From NCBI GenBank assembly GCA_027488215.1, contig JAIYCB010000014.1, positions 1 through 64,000 on the forward strand: a DNA stretch of 64,000 nt, in the 5' to 3' direction. The translations under genes were made by a program, and so were the position numbers. The notes under the pieces are model-generated. The model made no database searches. It was given only the letters and a program-made list of their open reading frames with translations, and was not told the DNA's origin. This document shows positions 18,104-25,765 of this stretch, in pieces. Position 1 is the stretch's first letter, and the number at the start of each line of letters is the position of its first letter. Source of the stretch: Comamonadaceae bacterium (GTDB lineage Bacteria; Pseudomonadota; Gammaproteobacteria; Burkholderiales; Burkholderiaceae_C).

Positions 18104-18143
18104 ACAAAAGACAAAGCCCGCCTGAGCGTCCTCCAGCGGGCTT
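18104..18143 (-). terminator. Rho-independent terminator after rpsU
   Basis: On the minus strand, the perfect 8-bp stem AAGCCCGC/GCGGGCTT (18114-18121 with 18136-18143, 14-nt loop) is followed by TTTGTCTTTT. It begins 36 nt after the rpsU stop and precedes yqeY, so it may partly insulate the two genes. Confidence 0.8.
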
Positions 18144-18179
18144 GTTTGCAGACCTTGTCAGGTCATACAAAGGGCAAGA

Positions 18180-18392
18180 TCAATACATCTTTTTGGGCAG
18201 CTGCATGCTGCGCACGCGCTTGTAGTGGCGCTTGACGGCAGCCGACTTCTTGCGCTTGCGCTCGGTGGTGGGCTTTTCGTAGAACTCGCGAGCACGCAGA
18301 TCGGTCAGCAGGCCGAGTTTTTCGATGGTGCGCTTGAAGCGACGCAGGGCAACGTCAAACGGCTCGTTTTCTTTCACGCGGATGGTGGTCAT
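18180..18392 (-). CDS. rpsU: 30S ribosomal protein S21
   Basis: S21 is a small basic protein of the 30S platform that aids mRNA binding during initiation. All 70 residues are present: [21 protein letters not shown] at the N-terminus, [20 protein letters not shown] in the middle and a basic C-terminal tail ending KKMY, as in other Betaproteobacteria. The ATG at 18392 matches the family start. A TATAAT element lies ~130 nt upstream and a possible leader hairpin lies between. A strong terminator follows. Confidence 0.98.
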   Translation of the reverse strand: MTTIRVKENEPFDVALRRFKRTIEKLGLLTDLRAREFYEKPTTERKRKKSAAVKRHYKRVRSMQLPKKMY

Positions 18393-18468
18393 TGAATCAA
18401 AGTTTCCAAAAATGTGCCGGCTGCAGTAGCAAGGGAGATCGGGCCCTTGAAACCCAGTTTCGGCGGTT

Positions 18469-18526
18469 CCCCGTCACGAACTAGTATTTGGCCGACGGGG
18501 GTTTGCCAGCAAAGCCTGAGATTATA
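18469..18526 (-). promoter_or_regulatory. rpsU promoter element and leader hairpin candidate
   Basis: Reading the minus strand, a perfect TATAAT (18521-18526) lies ~130 nt upstream of rpsU; no good -35 hexamer is seen at 17 nt. Between it and the gene, CCCCGTC (18469-18475) and GACGGGG (18494-18500) form a 7-bp stem with an 18-nt loop. This may be a leader structure for regulation of S21 synthesis. Confidence 0.45.
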
Positions 18527-18577
18527 GCCATGAAATCCAGAAATTTAGCCCACAATCGTCTGGGCCTGTTGGCCTTG

Positions 18578-19792
18578 TCAGTTGGCCAGTGCCATGGCGC
18601 ACGCATGGCCGCTGGCCCAGGCCCATTGGAAGTTGTAGCCGCCCAGCCAGCCGGTCACATCGACCACTTCACCAATGAAATACAGGCCAGGTTGTTTGGA
18701 TTCCATGGTTTGCGAAGACAACTCACGCGTATCCACGCCGCCCAGGGTGACTTCGGCCTTTTTGTAACCTTCGCTGCCATTCGGGGTCAGGCTCCATTGG
18801 GACAAGGCTTGCGCCAGCTGGTTCAAGGCTTTGTCGGAAACCTCCGAGCACGGGCGCTGCAGGGCCGGGTTTTGACCCACCCAAGCCTCTGCCAGGCGGG
18901 CAGGGACCAGAGCGGCAAGCTCGTTGCCCAGCAGTTTTTTGGACCGCAGCTTGGCCTCAGCCAACCGCTCGGGCAAGTTCACCTCAGGGGCCAGGTTCAG
19001 CCGGATCGGAGTGCCTTGATGCCAATAGCTCGAAATTTGCAAGACCCCCGGTCCTGACAGACCTCGGTGCGTGAACAGCAGGTCTTCGTCAAATTGCATG
19101 CGGGCTTTTTTCTCACCCGTCTCGATGGACACCGGCAAGGCCAGGCCAGCCAGTTGGGCATAAGGCGCCCAAGCTGCCCCGTCAAAGGTCAAGGGCACCA
19201 AGCCGGGGCGGCGCTCCACCAGGCGCAGGCCGAACTGGCCGGCGATGCGGTAGCCCCAGTCGCTGGCCCCGATCTTGGGAATCGACAAACCCCCTGTGGC
19301 CACCACCAGCGAGTGGGCGTGGACCAGGCCATGGCTGGTCTCCAGGGTATAGGGGGCATGAGGTTCAGTGGGGGCTTGAACCGCTTTGACGCTGCACCCG
19401 CTGCGGATCTCCACACCACCAGCGCCGCATTCGGCCAACAGCATGCGGATGATGTCCTCGGCCGAGTGGTCGCAAAACAGCTGGCCTTTGTGTTTTTCGT
19501 GAAAGGCGATGCCGTGCTTTTGCACCAGGTCGATGAAGTCTTGCGGCGTGTAGCGGGACAGTGCCGATCGGCAAAAGTGTGGGTTTTGGCTGATGAAGTG
19601 CTTTTGCGGGGCTGACGCATCGAGCAAACGGTTGGTGAAGTTGCACCGCCCGCCACCCGAGATGCGGATCTTTTCGGCAATCTTCTCGCTGTGGTCGATG
19701 ACCAGTACCTTCAGGCCGCGCTGACCTGCTACGCCCGCGCAAAACAAGCCGGCTGCTCCAGCCCCCACGATCACAGCATCCCATGTCTTCAT
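18578..19792 (-). CDS. HI0933/YhiN-family flavoprotein (NAD(P)/FAD-dependent oxidoreductase)
   Basis: This is a predicted cytoplasmic flavoprotein of unknown physiological role. The 404-residue protein begins with the dinucleotide fold VIVGAGAAGLFCAGVAG near 7, followed by the family hallmark KIRISGGGRCNFTN near 42. The second nucleotide-binding block is SLVVATGGLSIPKIG near 160, and the C-terminal block is GEVVDVTGWLGGYNFQWAWASG. The ATG at 19792 starts MKTWDAVIVG; the longer frame would read into the ccdA promoter region. It is divergent from the ccdAB pair. Confidence 0.9.
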   Translation of the reverse strand: MKTWDAVIVGAGAAGLFCAGVAGQRGLKVLVIDHSEKIAEKIRISGGGRCNFTNRLLDASAPQKHFISQNPHFCRSALSRYTPQDFIDLVQKHGIAFHEKHKGQLFCDHSAEDIIRMLLAECGAGGVEIRSGCSVKAVQAPTEPHAPYTLETSHGLVHAHSLVVATGGLSIPKIGASDWGYRIAGQFGLRLVERRPGLVPLTFDGAAWAPYAQLAGLALPVSIETGEKKARMQFDEDLLFTHRGLSGPGVLQISSYWHQGTPIRLNLAPEVNLPERLAEAKLRSKKLLGNELAALVPARLAEAWVGQNPALQRPCSEVSDKALNQLAQALSQWSLTPNGSEGYKKAEVTLGGVDTRELSSQTMESKQPGLYFIGEVVDVTGWLGGYNFQWAWASGHACAMALAN

Positions 19793-19808
19793 GGGCCGAG
19801 AGTTTAGC

Positions 19809-19843
19809 TTGGATGCCAGTTGATCATGCGCATACAATGCGCA
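19809..19843 (+). promoter_or_regulatory. ccdAB promoter with overlapping palindromic operator
   Basis: TTGGAT (19809-19814), an 18-bp spacer and TACAAT (19833-19838) form a sigma70-type promoter for ccdA. The perfect inverted repeat TGCGCAT-ACA-ATGCGCA (19827-19843) covers the -10 element. This is the expected position for autorepression by a CcdA-CcdB complex. Confidence 0.7.
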
Positions 19844-19860
19844 CAAAAGGAGCTTGTGCC

Positions 19861-20106
19861 ATGTCTGCTTTTGAATCCACCACCAAAAAACCTGTCAACC
19901 TCTCGCTCAGTGAAGCGCTGGTGCAAGAGTCCCGCGCTTATTGCGGCAACCTCTCGGCCAAGGTCGAAGAAATGCTACAGGCGTATGTGGTGTCTGAACG
20001 GCAGGCACGCCAGCAGCACCGTGAGCAAGCACAGTGGGCCGTGGCCGAGTGGAATGCCCTGCATGACGCCTCTGGTTCTTACGCCGACGGGCACTCCACG
20101 CTGTAA
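19861..20106 (+). CDS. ccdA: CcdA-like type II antitoxin
   Basis: CcdA antitoxins bind and neutralise the gyrase poison CcdB and repress their own operon. The 81-residue protein has an N-terminal ribbon-helix-helix type segment (KKPVNLSLSEALVQESRAYCGN near 10-31) and a charged, probably flexible C-terminal half (residues ~45-81), the typical toxin-wrapping region. AGGAG lies ~8 nt upstream of the ATG at 19861. The toxin gene follows after 18 nt, and a palindrome overlaps the promoter. Confidence 0.85.
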   Translation: MSAFESTTKKPVNLSLSEALVQESRAYCGNLSAKVEEMLQAYVVSERQARQQHREQAQWAVAEWNALHDASGSYADGHSTL

Positions 20107-20124
20107 GCCGCATTTGAGTCATTC

Positions 20125-20454
20125 ATGCCGCAATACGACGTTCACCTGAATCCTGGCCCAATGCGAGGTACGGTACCCATGGTGGTGCTGGTGCAGTCTT
20201 CGCTGTTCGACGGCTACCGTCGCCGGGTTGTGGTGCCCCTGGTGCTGCGCTCGGCCTTGCCAGCAGGGGCTAAAGTGTCCGGTACCCGCATGAATCCGGT
20301 TTTCAAAATTAAGGGGCAGTCCTTGGTACTGCATCCGCTGGACATGGTGTCTGTGCCCAGCGAGCAGCTCGGCCCGTGTGTGGGCAGTCTGTCAGATCAG
20401 GGCCAAGTGATTGCAGATGCGCTCGATGAATTGTTGACACGCAGTTGGGGCTGA
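20125..20454 (+). CDS. ccdB: CcdB-like type II toxin (gyrase poison)
   Basis: CcdB traps DNA gyrase on cut DNA. The 109-residue protein shows the fold's VPMVVLVQSSLFDG and VVVPLVLRSAL segments near 17-45 and a C-terminal helix. In F-plasmid CcdB the terminal Trp-Gly-Ile binds GyrA; this protein ends SWG, retaining Trp-Gly but lacking the final Ile. Whether it is active cannot be judged from sequence. It forms a two-gene operon with ccdA and is followed 2 nt later by the convergent cobA stop. No plasmid genes are nearby, so this is a chromosomal copy. Confidence 0.85.
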   Translation: MPQYDVHLNPGPMRGTVPMVVLVQSSLFDGYRRRVVVPLVLRSALPAGAKVSGTRMNPVFKIKGQSLVLHPLDMVSVPSEQLGPCVGSLSDQGQVIADALDELLTRSWG

Positions 20455-20456
20455 AT

Positions 20457-21251
20457 TCAGGCAGCTCTCTGCGAGCTTTGAGTCTGCGCTGCCCATGCCC
20501 GTGCACCTTTCACCACATCGCCCACCACGATGATGCTGGGGCTTTGCAGGCCTTCGCGGGCCATGGCGCTGCCCAGATCACCCAGGGTGGTGAGGGCTTC
20601 CCGTTGCTGCGGCAAGCTGGCATGCTGCACCACCGCCACGGGAGTGTGTGCGGGCAGGCCTTGCATCAAGCCCTGCTGGATGTGCGCCAGGCTGCTCACA
20701 CCCATGTATATGACCAGCGTGAGTTTGGCCTGACGGGCGGTGGCTGCCAGTTGCGGCCAGTCGGTGCCGGTGTCGCCGGGTTTGGCGTGGCCGGTGACGA
20801 ACACCACGCCGTGTGCGTGCTCACGGTGCGTCAGCGGTGCGCCCAGGCTGCTCAGGCCCGCCAGGCCCGAGGTGATGCCATTGACCACCTCCACGTCAAT
20901 GCCCGCTGCGCGCAATTGCTCGACTTCTTCGCCGCCTCGGCCAAAGATGAAGGGGTCACCGCCCTTGAGACGCACCACCTGTTCACCGGCCTGCACGGCC
21001 GTGATCATCAATTTGTCGATGAAGGCCTGCGGTGTGCTTTGGCAACCGCCGCGCTTGCCCACATGGACGATGCGGGCCTTGGGGGAAGCGTGTTCGAGCA
21101 CGGCATCGTTGACGAGGTCATCGACCAGCAGCAAGGTGGCGTTGGCAATGGCCCGAACGGCTTTGAGGGTCAGCAACTCGGGATCGCCGGGACCGGCGCC
21201 GACCAAGGTGCAACGAGGAGCAGAAAGAGGGGGCATGTCGGAGGAATACAT
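20457..21251 (-). CDS. cobA: Uroporphyrinogen-III C-methyltransferase (SUMT)
   Basis: SUMT uses S-adenosylmethionine to methylate uroporphyrinogen III twice, giving precorrin-2 for sirohaem or cobalamin. The ~264-residue single-domain enzyme (no CysG N-terminal domain) contains LVGAGPGDPELLTLKA near 16, the VRLKGGDPFIFGRGGEE signature near 93 and GITSGLAGLSSLGAPLTHR near 127. ATG codons at 21251 and 21236 are both possible; neither has a clear ribosome site. It is convergent with ccdB. No other sirohaem or nitrite/sulfite reduction gene is visible here, so its precise pathway cannot be set by context. Confidence 0.94.
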   Translation of the reverse strand: MYSSDMPPLSAPRCTLVGAGPGDPELLTLKAVRAIANATLLLVDDLVNDAVLEHASPKARIVHVGKRGGCQSTPQAFIDKLMITAVQAGEQVVRLKGGDPFIFGRGGEEVEQLRAAGIDVEVVNGITSGLAGLSSLGAPLTHREHAHGVVFVTGHAKPGDTGTDWPQLAATARQAKLTLVIYMGVSSLAHIQQGLMQGLPAHTPVAVVQHASLPQQREALTTLGDLGSAMAREGLQSPSIIVVGDVVKGARAWAAQTQSSQRAA

Positions 21252-21375
21252 CAGATCAGGACTGGAGTGTTCCAATTTTCTGATCTAAAAGTCCTGCCAT
21301 CAAATACATAATTGGCATAAGCCAAATGACGCTCGCCAAACCGGTCAGGCGCTGCAGTTCAGCGCCACTTTCTAC

Positions 21376-22068
21376 TCAAGCGGCTGACATGCCGTGCTTC
21401 GACTTCAGGGTGTCGGCATGCGCCGATGCCCAAAATGCCAACATGGCTCGCACCAGATCTGCCTGAGTGCTGAGGGTGGCCACACTGCCCGAGAAGGTGG
21501 TGGTGATCTGCACGGCTTGGGGCAGGGGGCCGAGCACGGTGATGCCGTCTACGCCCAGCATCTCGCTCAGCTGTTGAAAGCCCAGTGCAACCTGGCCTTG
21601 CGCCACCAGCGAGCCAACCGGAATGCCCGGTGGGGCCTGAACGATGCGCCCCTTGATCTCTTCGGTGATGCCCCAAGTCTCAAACAGTTTGGCCAATTGC
21701 ACACCACTTGGCCCGGTGGAAAAGCCCAATGAGGGCGCAGCCAGGATGGCGGCTTTGAGCGCGTCTTCGGTCGAGATGTCGGGAATGGACTGACCCGCAG
21801 GGACCGCGACCGCCACGCCCGAGCGAACCAGATCCACCCGACTGCCCGCCAAAACATGACCGCTGGTGATCAACTTGTCGATGGCATCGCTGGCCAGCAC
21901 CACGGCGTCGAAGGCTTCACCCGCCTGCACACGTTTGGCTGCATCCACGCCGCCGACCGATTCAACTTGCACGCGCACGTCGGGGTTTTGCGTTTGGTAG
22001 AGCGACACAAGATCAGCCAGCAGGGGTTTGGTGGCCATGGAGGAAATGAGGCGCAGGGTGATGGGCAT
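21376..22068 (-). CDS. Molybdate/tungstate-binding-like substrate-binding domain protein
   Basis: This 230-residue protein has the type II periplasmic-binding fold of ModA-like proteins: LRLISSMATKPLLADLVSLYQ at the N-terminus, the FDAVVLASDAIDKLITSGHV block near 60 and SLGFSTGPSGVQLAKLFETWG near 115. No signal peptide follows the ATG at 22068. The frame extends upstream through a hydrophobic stretch, but that would overlap the start of divergent tsaD. It may be a cytoplasmic binding protein, or its export signal may be lost. No ABC transporter genes adjoin it, and the ligand is unknown. Confidence 0.78.
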   Translation of the reverse strand: MPITLRLISSMATKPLLADLVSLYQTQNPDVRVQVESVGGVDAAKRVQAGEAFDAVVLASDAIDKLITSGHVLAGSRVDLVRSGVAVAVPAGQSIPDISTEDALKAAILAAPSLGFSTGPSGVQLAKLFETWGITEEIKGRIVQAPPGIPVGSLVAQGQVALGFQQLSEMLGVDGITVLGPLPQAVQITTTFSGSVATLSTQADLVRAMLAFWASAHADTLKSKHGMSAA

Positions 22069-22150
22069 GTTGGTTCGAATGAAAAACAGCAGGTAAAGAA
22101 TTAAACCAAAGCCAGCGGCGGCGAGCGCAAGCGCCTCTAAACTACCTGAT

Positions 22151-23200
22151 ATGCAAATTTTGGGTATCGAATCATCTTGCGACGAGACGGGTGTGGCCTT
22201 GGTGCAAACCACAGGCGAGGGTTTGCCGCGCCTGTTGTCGCATGCGCTCTATAGCCAGATCGAGATGCACCAGGCCTATGGGGGTGTGGTGCCCGAGCTG
22301 GCCAGCCGTGACCACATTCGCCGGGTCTTGCCGCTCACGCGCCAAGTGCTGGCCGAGGCGGGTGCGACACTGGCCGACATCGACGTGGTGGCCTATACCC
22401 GCGGGCCAGGCTTGGCTGGAGCGCTATTGGTGGGCTCGGGCGTGGCCTGTGCGTTGGCGGCGTCTTTGGGTAAACCCGTTTTGGGTGTGCACCACCTCGA
22501 AGGCCATTTGCTCTCGCCGTTTTTGAGCGCCGACCCGCCTGAGTTTCCCTTCATTGCCTTGTTGGTGTCGGGCGGGCACACGCAGCTGATGAGGGTGGAT
22601 GGCGTGGGCCGCTACGAGCTGTTGGGCGAGACGATTGACGACGCCGCAGGCGAAGCCTTTGACAAATCGGCCAAGCTCATGGGCTTGCCGTACCCCGGTG
22701 GCCCAGGTCTGTCGCGCCTGGCCGAGCAGGGCAACCCGGCGGCCTACAAGCTGCCCCGGCCTTTGCTGCACAGCGGCGATCTGGATTTTTCTTTTGCAGG
22801 TCTCAAAACGGCGGTGCTGACCCAAAGCCAGAAAATCGGTCCCGCGGCCTCTACCGAAGGCGCCCCCGAGCGGGCCGATTTGGCTGCATCCACCCAAGCG
22901 GCGATTGTCGAAGTGCTGGTCAAAAAATCCATGACCGCGCTCAAAACCAGTGGCATGAAGCGTCTGGTGGTGGCTGGGGGCGTGGGGGCCAATCGTGAGC
23001 TGCGGGCGCAACTCAATGCCGCCTGCGCCAAAACCCGGGTGCGTGTGCACTACCCCGAGCTGCACTTGTGCACCGACAACGGCGCCATGATCGCCATGGC
23101 CGCTGCCATGCGCCTGCAAGCCGGCGCACAAACCGCCGAGGCGCGTTACAGCTTCGACGTGAAACCGCGCTGGCCGCTGCACGAGCTGGCCGGGTCTTGA
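22151..23200 (+). CDS. tsaD: tRNA N6-adenosine threonylcarbamoyltransferase TsaD
   Basis: TsaD transfers the threonylcarbamoyl group to A37 of tRNAs that read ANN codons, working with TsaB, TsaC and TsaE. At 349 residues it has the normal length. It starts [15 protein letters not shown], the ASKHA nucleotide-binding motif, and keeps the metal-binding GVHHLEGH near 111 and the SGGHTQL segment near 140. The later [13 protein letters not shown] motif near 275 is intact. The ATG at 22151 fits the family start. It is followed by a strong terminator hairpin at 23295. Confidence 0.97.
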   Translation: MQILGIESSCDETGVALVQTTGEGLPRLLSHALYSQIEMHQAYGGVVPELASRDHIRRVLPLTRQVLAEAGATLADIDVVAYTRGPGLAGALLVGSGVACALAASLGKPVLGVHHLEGHLLSPFLSADPPEFPFIALLVSGGHTQLMRVDGVGRYELLGETIDDAAGEAFDKSAKLMGLPYPGGPGLSRLAEQGNPAAYKLPRPLLHSGDLDFSFAGLKTAVLTQSQKIGPAASTEGAPERADLAASTQAAIVEVLVKKSMTALKTSGMKRLVVAGGVGANRELRAQLNAACAKTRVRVHYPELHLCTDNGAMIAMAAAMRLQAGAQTAEARYSFDVKPRWPLHELAGS

Positions 23201-23294
23201 CGCTCGCAAAGAGGCCCAGAACAAGCCCTGCTCGAATGCGGGTTAACCCGAGGTCGAGTGCCGTGACTGGTTAAACTCCGCCCCTTTGCTCGTG

Positions 23295-23321
23295 TGGACC
23301 GGTTCACGGTCCAGTTTTTTT
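23295..23321 (+). terminator. Rho-independent terminator downstream of tsaD
   Basis: A perfect 7-bp stem TGGACCG/CGGTCCA (23295-23301 with 23307-23313, 5-nt loop) is followed after one G by seven T (23315-23321). It ends 3 nt before the ATG of the next gene, so it also occupies that gene's ribosome-binding region. Confidence 0.85.
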
Positions 23322-23324
23322 GCC

Positions 23325-24599
23325 ATGCACTCACTGTCCTTTTTCTCGCGCCTCACATGGCTTGCCTGCGCTGCTGCCTTGTGTTCTGTTTCTGCCTATG
23401 CCCAGTCGGCCGCACCGATTCGCCTGGCCTTGATCGAAGGCCTGAGTGGCCCCTTTGCCAACACAGGTGAGTCTGTGGTGCGCAACATCGCTTGGGCGGT
23501 CGAGCGGGTCAATGCCCGCGGTGGCGTCAAAACGGCTCAAGGCATGCGGCCCATGGTTCTGACGCGCCACGACAGCAAAGGCCAAAGCGAGGAGGCCTTG
23601 TCTGCCCTGAAATCGGCCATTGACGACGGCGCTCAAGTGGTTTTGCAGGGTAACTCCTCGGCCAATGCGGCAGCCTTGATCGACGCGATCAACAAACACA
23701 ACGAGCGCGAGCCCGCTCGGCGCGTGCTTTTTCTGAATTACTCAGCAGTGGACCCTGCCTTGACCAACGAGAAATGCAGCTTCTGGCATTTTCGATTTGA
23801 TGCGCATGCGGACATGCGCATGACCGCGCTCATGCAGGTTCTGCGTGAAGATCCCAGCGTGAAATCGGCCTACTTGATCGGACAGGACTACAGCTTTGGA
23901 CAGGCGGTGCTGCGCGAAGCCAAACGTCAGCTGGGCCTGCAGCGGCCGGATGTACAGATCGTGGGTGATGAGCTGCATCCCTTGGGCCGGGTGAAAGACT
24001 TTTTACCCTATGCCGCCAAGATCAAGGCCAGCGGAGCTCAGGCCGTGATCACAGGCAACTGGGGCAATGACCTGACGCTCTTGGTCAAAGCTGCGCGCGA
24101 GGCCGGTTACGAAGGCAAGTTTTACACGTTTTATGGCAACGCCCTGGGCGCGCCTGCGGCCATTGGCGAAGCGGGGGTGGGCCGAGTGATCGCGGTCGCT
24201 GAGTGGCTACCCAATGTTCCGGGAGAAGCCAGCCTTCAGTTTTACCAGGCTTTTCGCCAGCGGTTTCCCAAACCGTCTGAAGACTATGTTCATGTGCGCA
24301 TGCAGCTCATGATTGAGGCGCTGGCGCAGGGGGTGGAGAAAGCAGGCGGAACCGATCCAGTGGCCGTGGCCTTGCAACTGGAAAAAGCCCGCGTCAGCAT
24401 TGCCGGGCAAGCCGGCAGCATGCGTGCGCAAGACCATCAATTTCAACAACCCCTGGTGGTGGGTGTGATGGCCCGTCAGGGAACGCCTGACGTGCCTTTT
24501 GATGTGGAGGGGTCAGGTTACGGCTTTAAGGTGATACGCCAGATCAAGGCTGAGCAGGCCCGTATGCCCAGCACTTGCCAGATGGTGCGGCCGGGTTGA
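23325..24599 (+). CDS. Branched-chain amino-acid-type ABC transporter substrate-binding protein
   Basis: This is a 424-residue type I periplasmic binding protein (LivJ-like). A signal peptide ends SAYAQ near residue 25. The mature part starts IRLALIEGLSGPFANTGESV, the typical first strand and ligand loop, and includes LIGQDYSFGQAV near 195 and VITGNWGNDLTLLVKAA near 245. No permease or ATPase genes adjoin it. The ATG at 23325 lacks a visible ribosome site because the terminator's T-tract ends 3 nt upstream; in-frame TTG (23286) and GTG (23292) codons lie before the hairpin. The ligand is unknown. Confidence 0.88.
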   Translation: MHSLSFFSRLTWLACAAALCSVSAYAQSAAPIRLALIEGLSGPFANTGESVVRNIAWAVERVNARGGVKTAQGMRPMVLTRHDSKGQSEEALSALKSAIDDGAQVVLQGNSSANAAALIDAINKHNEREPARRVLFLNYSAVDPALTNEKCSFWHFRFDAHADMRMTALMQVLREDPSVKSAYLIGQDYSFGQAVLREAKRQLGLQRPDVQIVGDELHPLGRVKDFLPYAAKIKASGAQAVITGNWGNDLTLLVKAAREAGYEGKFYTFYGNALGAPAAIGEAGVGRVIAVAEWLPNVPGEASLQFYQAFRQRFPKPSEDYVHVRMQLMIEALAQGVEKAGGTDPVAVALQLEKARVSIAGQAGSMRAQDHQFQQPLVVGVMARQGTPDVPFDVEGSGYGFKVIRQIKAEQARMPSTCQMVRPG

Positions 24600-24892
24600 G
24601 CGCTTGGTCGTACTTTTTCGCTTGCGCGGGGATTGGCAGGCGCGTAGGCGTTGTCACCGAGGCTGTAGCAAGCCAGCATCGACAGGTCTGAAAATTTGAA
24701 ACAATATGTAATAAATTTCAAAAGCCTTTTGAATTGATAAATTAATTACTAAGATCTCAGAAAATGAAAGTCACAAATCCGATGAAAGTCAAATATTCGG
24801 ATCAATGAGGGGCTCGATTCAATTCTTGTCAGTCCCTGGACATTTCAAGCTGTCATCTGCTGAATTGATTTTTTCGTATCGAAAGGCAAAAA
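24600..24892. other. AT-rich intergenic region with a short direct repeat
   Basis: No convincing gene is seen. The stretch from about 24690 to 24800 is distinctly AT-rich compared with its surroundings. ATGAAAGTCA occurs twice, at 24764-24773 and 24782-24791, an 18-bp period. The composition shift ends near the amber-split gene and may mark acquired DNA. Confidence 0.5.
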
Positions 24893-25504
24893 GTGAGCAT
24901 CGCCAATTATTTCAATCAGGGTTTTCAACGCGACATCGGCAAGTTGCAATTCAGTGAAGTGCCACAAGTGCTCAAAGACATTTTGAACGACAAGGACTTG
25001 ATCCAGTTCGGTGGCAGAAACTGGTCAAAGGTCGATACAGACCTGAAAGACATCGACGTCGAGTTGCGGCCCATGTTTGTCCTGTGCTTGTTTGTTTTGG
25101 TGGCCACCGACCAATGCATGCAGACTTATTTCAAGCAGCACTACGCCAATTGGCGTGCGCAAACCGCTTACCCTAAGTTTGGCTGGATTCGTTTTGGTTT
25201 GTAGAACGAAAATCCACTCAGACTGCTCTCAGTGCCCGAGAAGTTGCAACTGCTCGATGCAAAACAAACCTGTGCCTTGATGCGCGAATTTGTGGGCTTT
25301 TATCGAACCTTGGTGGCTGATTATTGCCATGTGCACGCGCCTCAGATCTCAGCCGATGCGTTCTTTTCGAAACTCCTGCAAGATGACATCTTTTCCAGGG
25401 GCGAGGGTGAGGTGGTCGCTGCTTTCATACAAGCTGCTCCTGGATTGATTCAGCGCCGAATTTCGGACACATCGGCTTGCGAAGGCTACTTGCTGGCGGC
25501 CTGA
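24893..25504 (+). pseudogene. Unrecognised gene split by one in-frame amber codon
   Basis: A GTG start at 24893 opens 103 codons that end in TAG at 25202-25204. The same frame then runs on, without another stop, for 99 codons to TGA at 25502-25504. Read through, it is ~202 residues, with a hydrophobic stretch MFVLCLFVLVATD near 60-75 in the first half and a helical second half (PEKLQLLDAKQTCALMREF). A single C-to-T change of CAG would create the TAG, giving GL-Q-NENP. It could be a recent nonsense mutation, a sequencing error, suppression, or two short proteins, the second from a GTG at 25232. I do not recognise the family. Confidence 0.6.
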
Positions 25505-25765
25505 GATTCTGTGATTCACCCAGCAGTGACGATGCTGCTTTTTCATGTAAGCCCATGGTGGTTCATCTTTTTGGCTGCAAAGGAGCCCAGTGCAGGAGGC
25601 TCGAGGATCCGGGTACGCAGGGTTTGACCCAATGGCCGATGGCCTTACATTGGCTAGCATGAAAGTCTGATGACTTAACTTGCTGAGCATTTGGCTTTGG
25701 CAAACCAGACTTGGGTTGGTATTTTTTTTCCAGTACATGCCATCCCCCGTAAATCATCCCTAGAA
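25505..25765. other. Gap upstream of the aldehyde dehydrogenase, no gene seen
   Basis: Short open frames here lack start signals and family resemblance. A T8 run precedes the aldehyde dehydrogenase start. Presumably it holds the promoter of the catabolic operon that follows; I could not define one with confidence. Confidence 0.4.

Noticed and set aside
20125..20454. Plasmid or integrative element marked by ccdAB
   Set aside because: Neighbours are housekeeping genes (rpsU, cobA, tsaD) and no replication, integrase or attachment site is seen.
23238..23249. CGGGTTAACCCG palindrome downstream of tsaD
   Set aside because: It has no loop or T-run and lies between tsaD and a better terminator; it is too short to assign a role.
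25477..25662. 61-codon frame between the amber-split gene and aldehyde dehydrogenase
   Set aside because: No ribosome site, unusual composition and no family resemblance.
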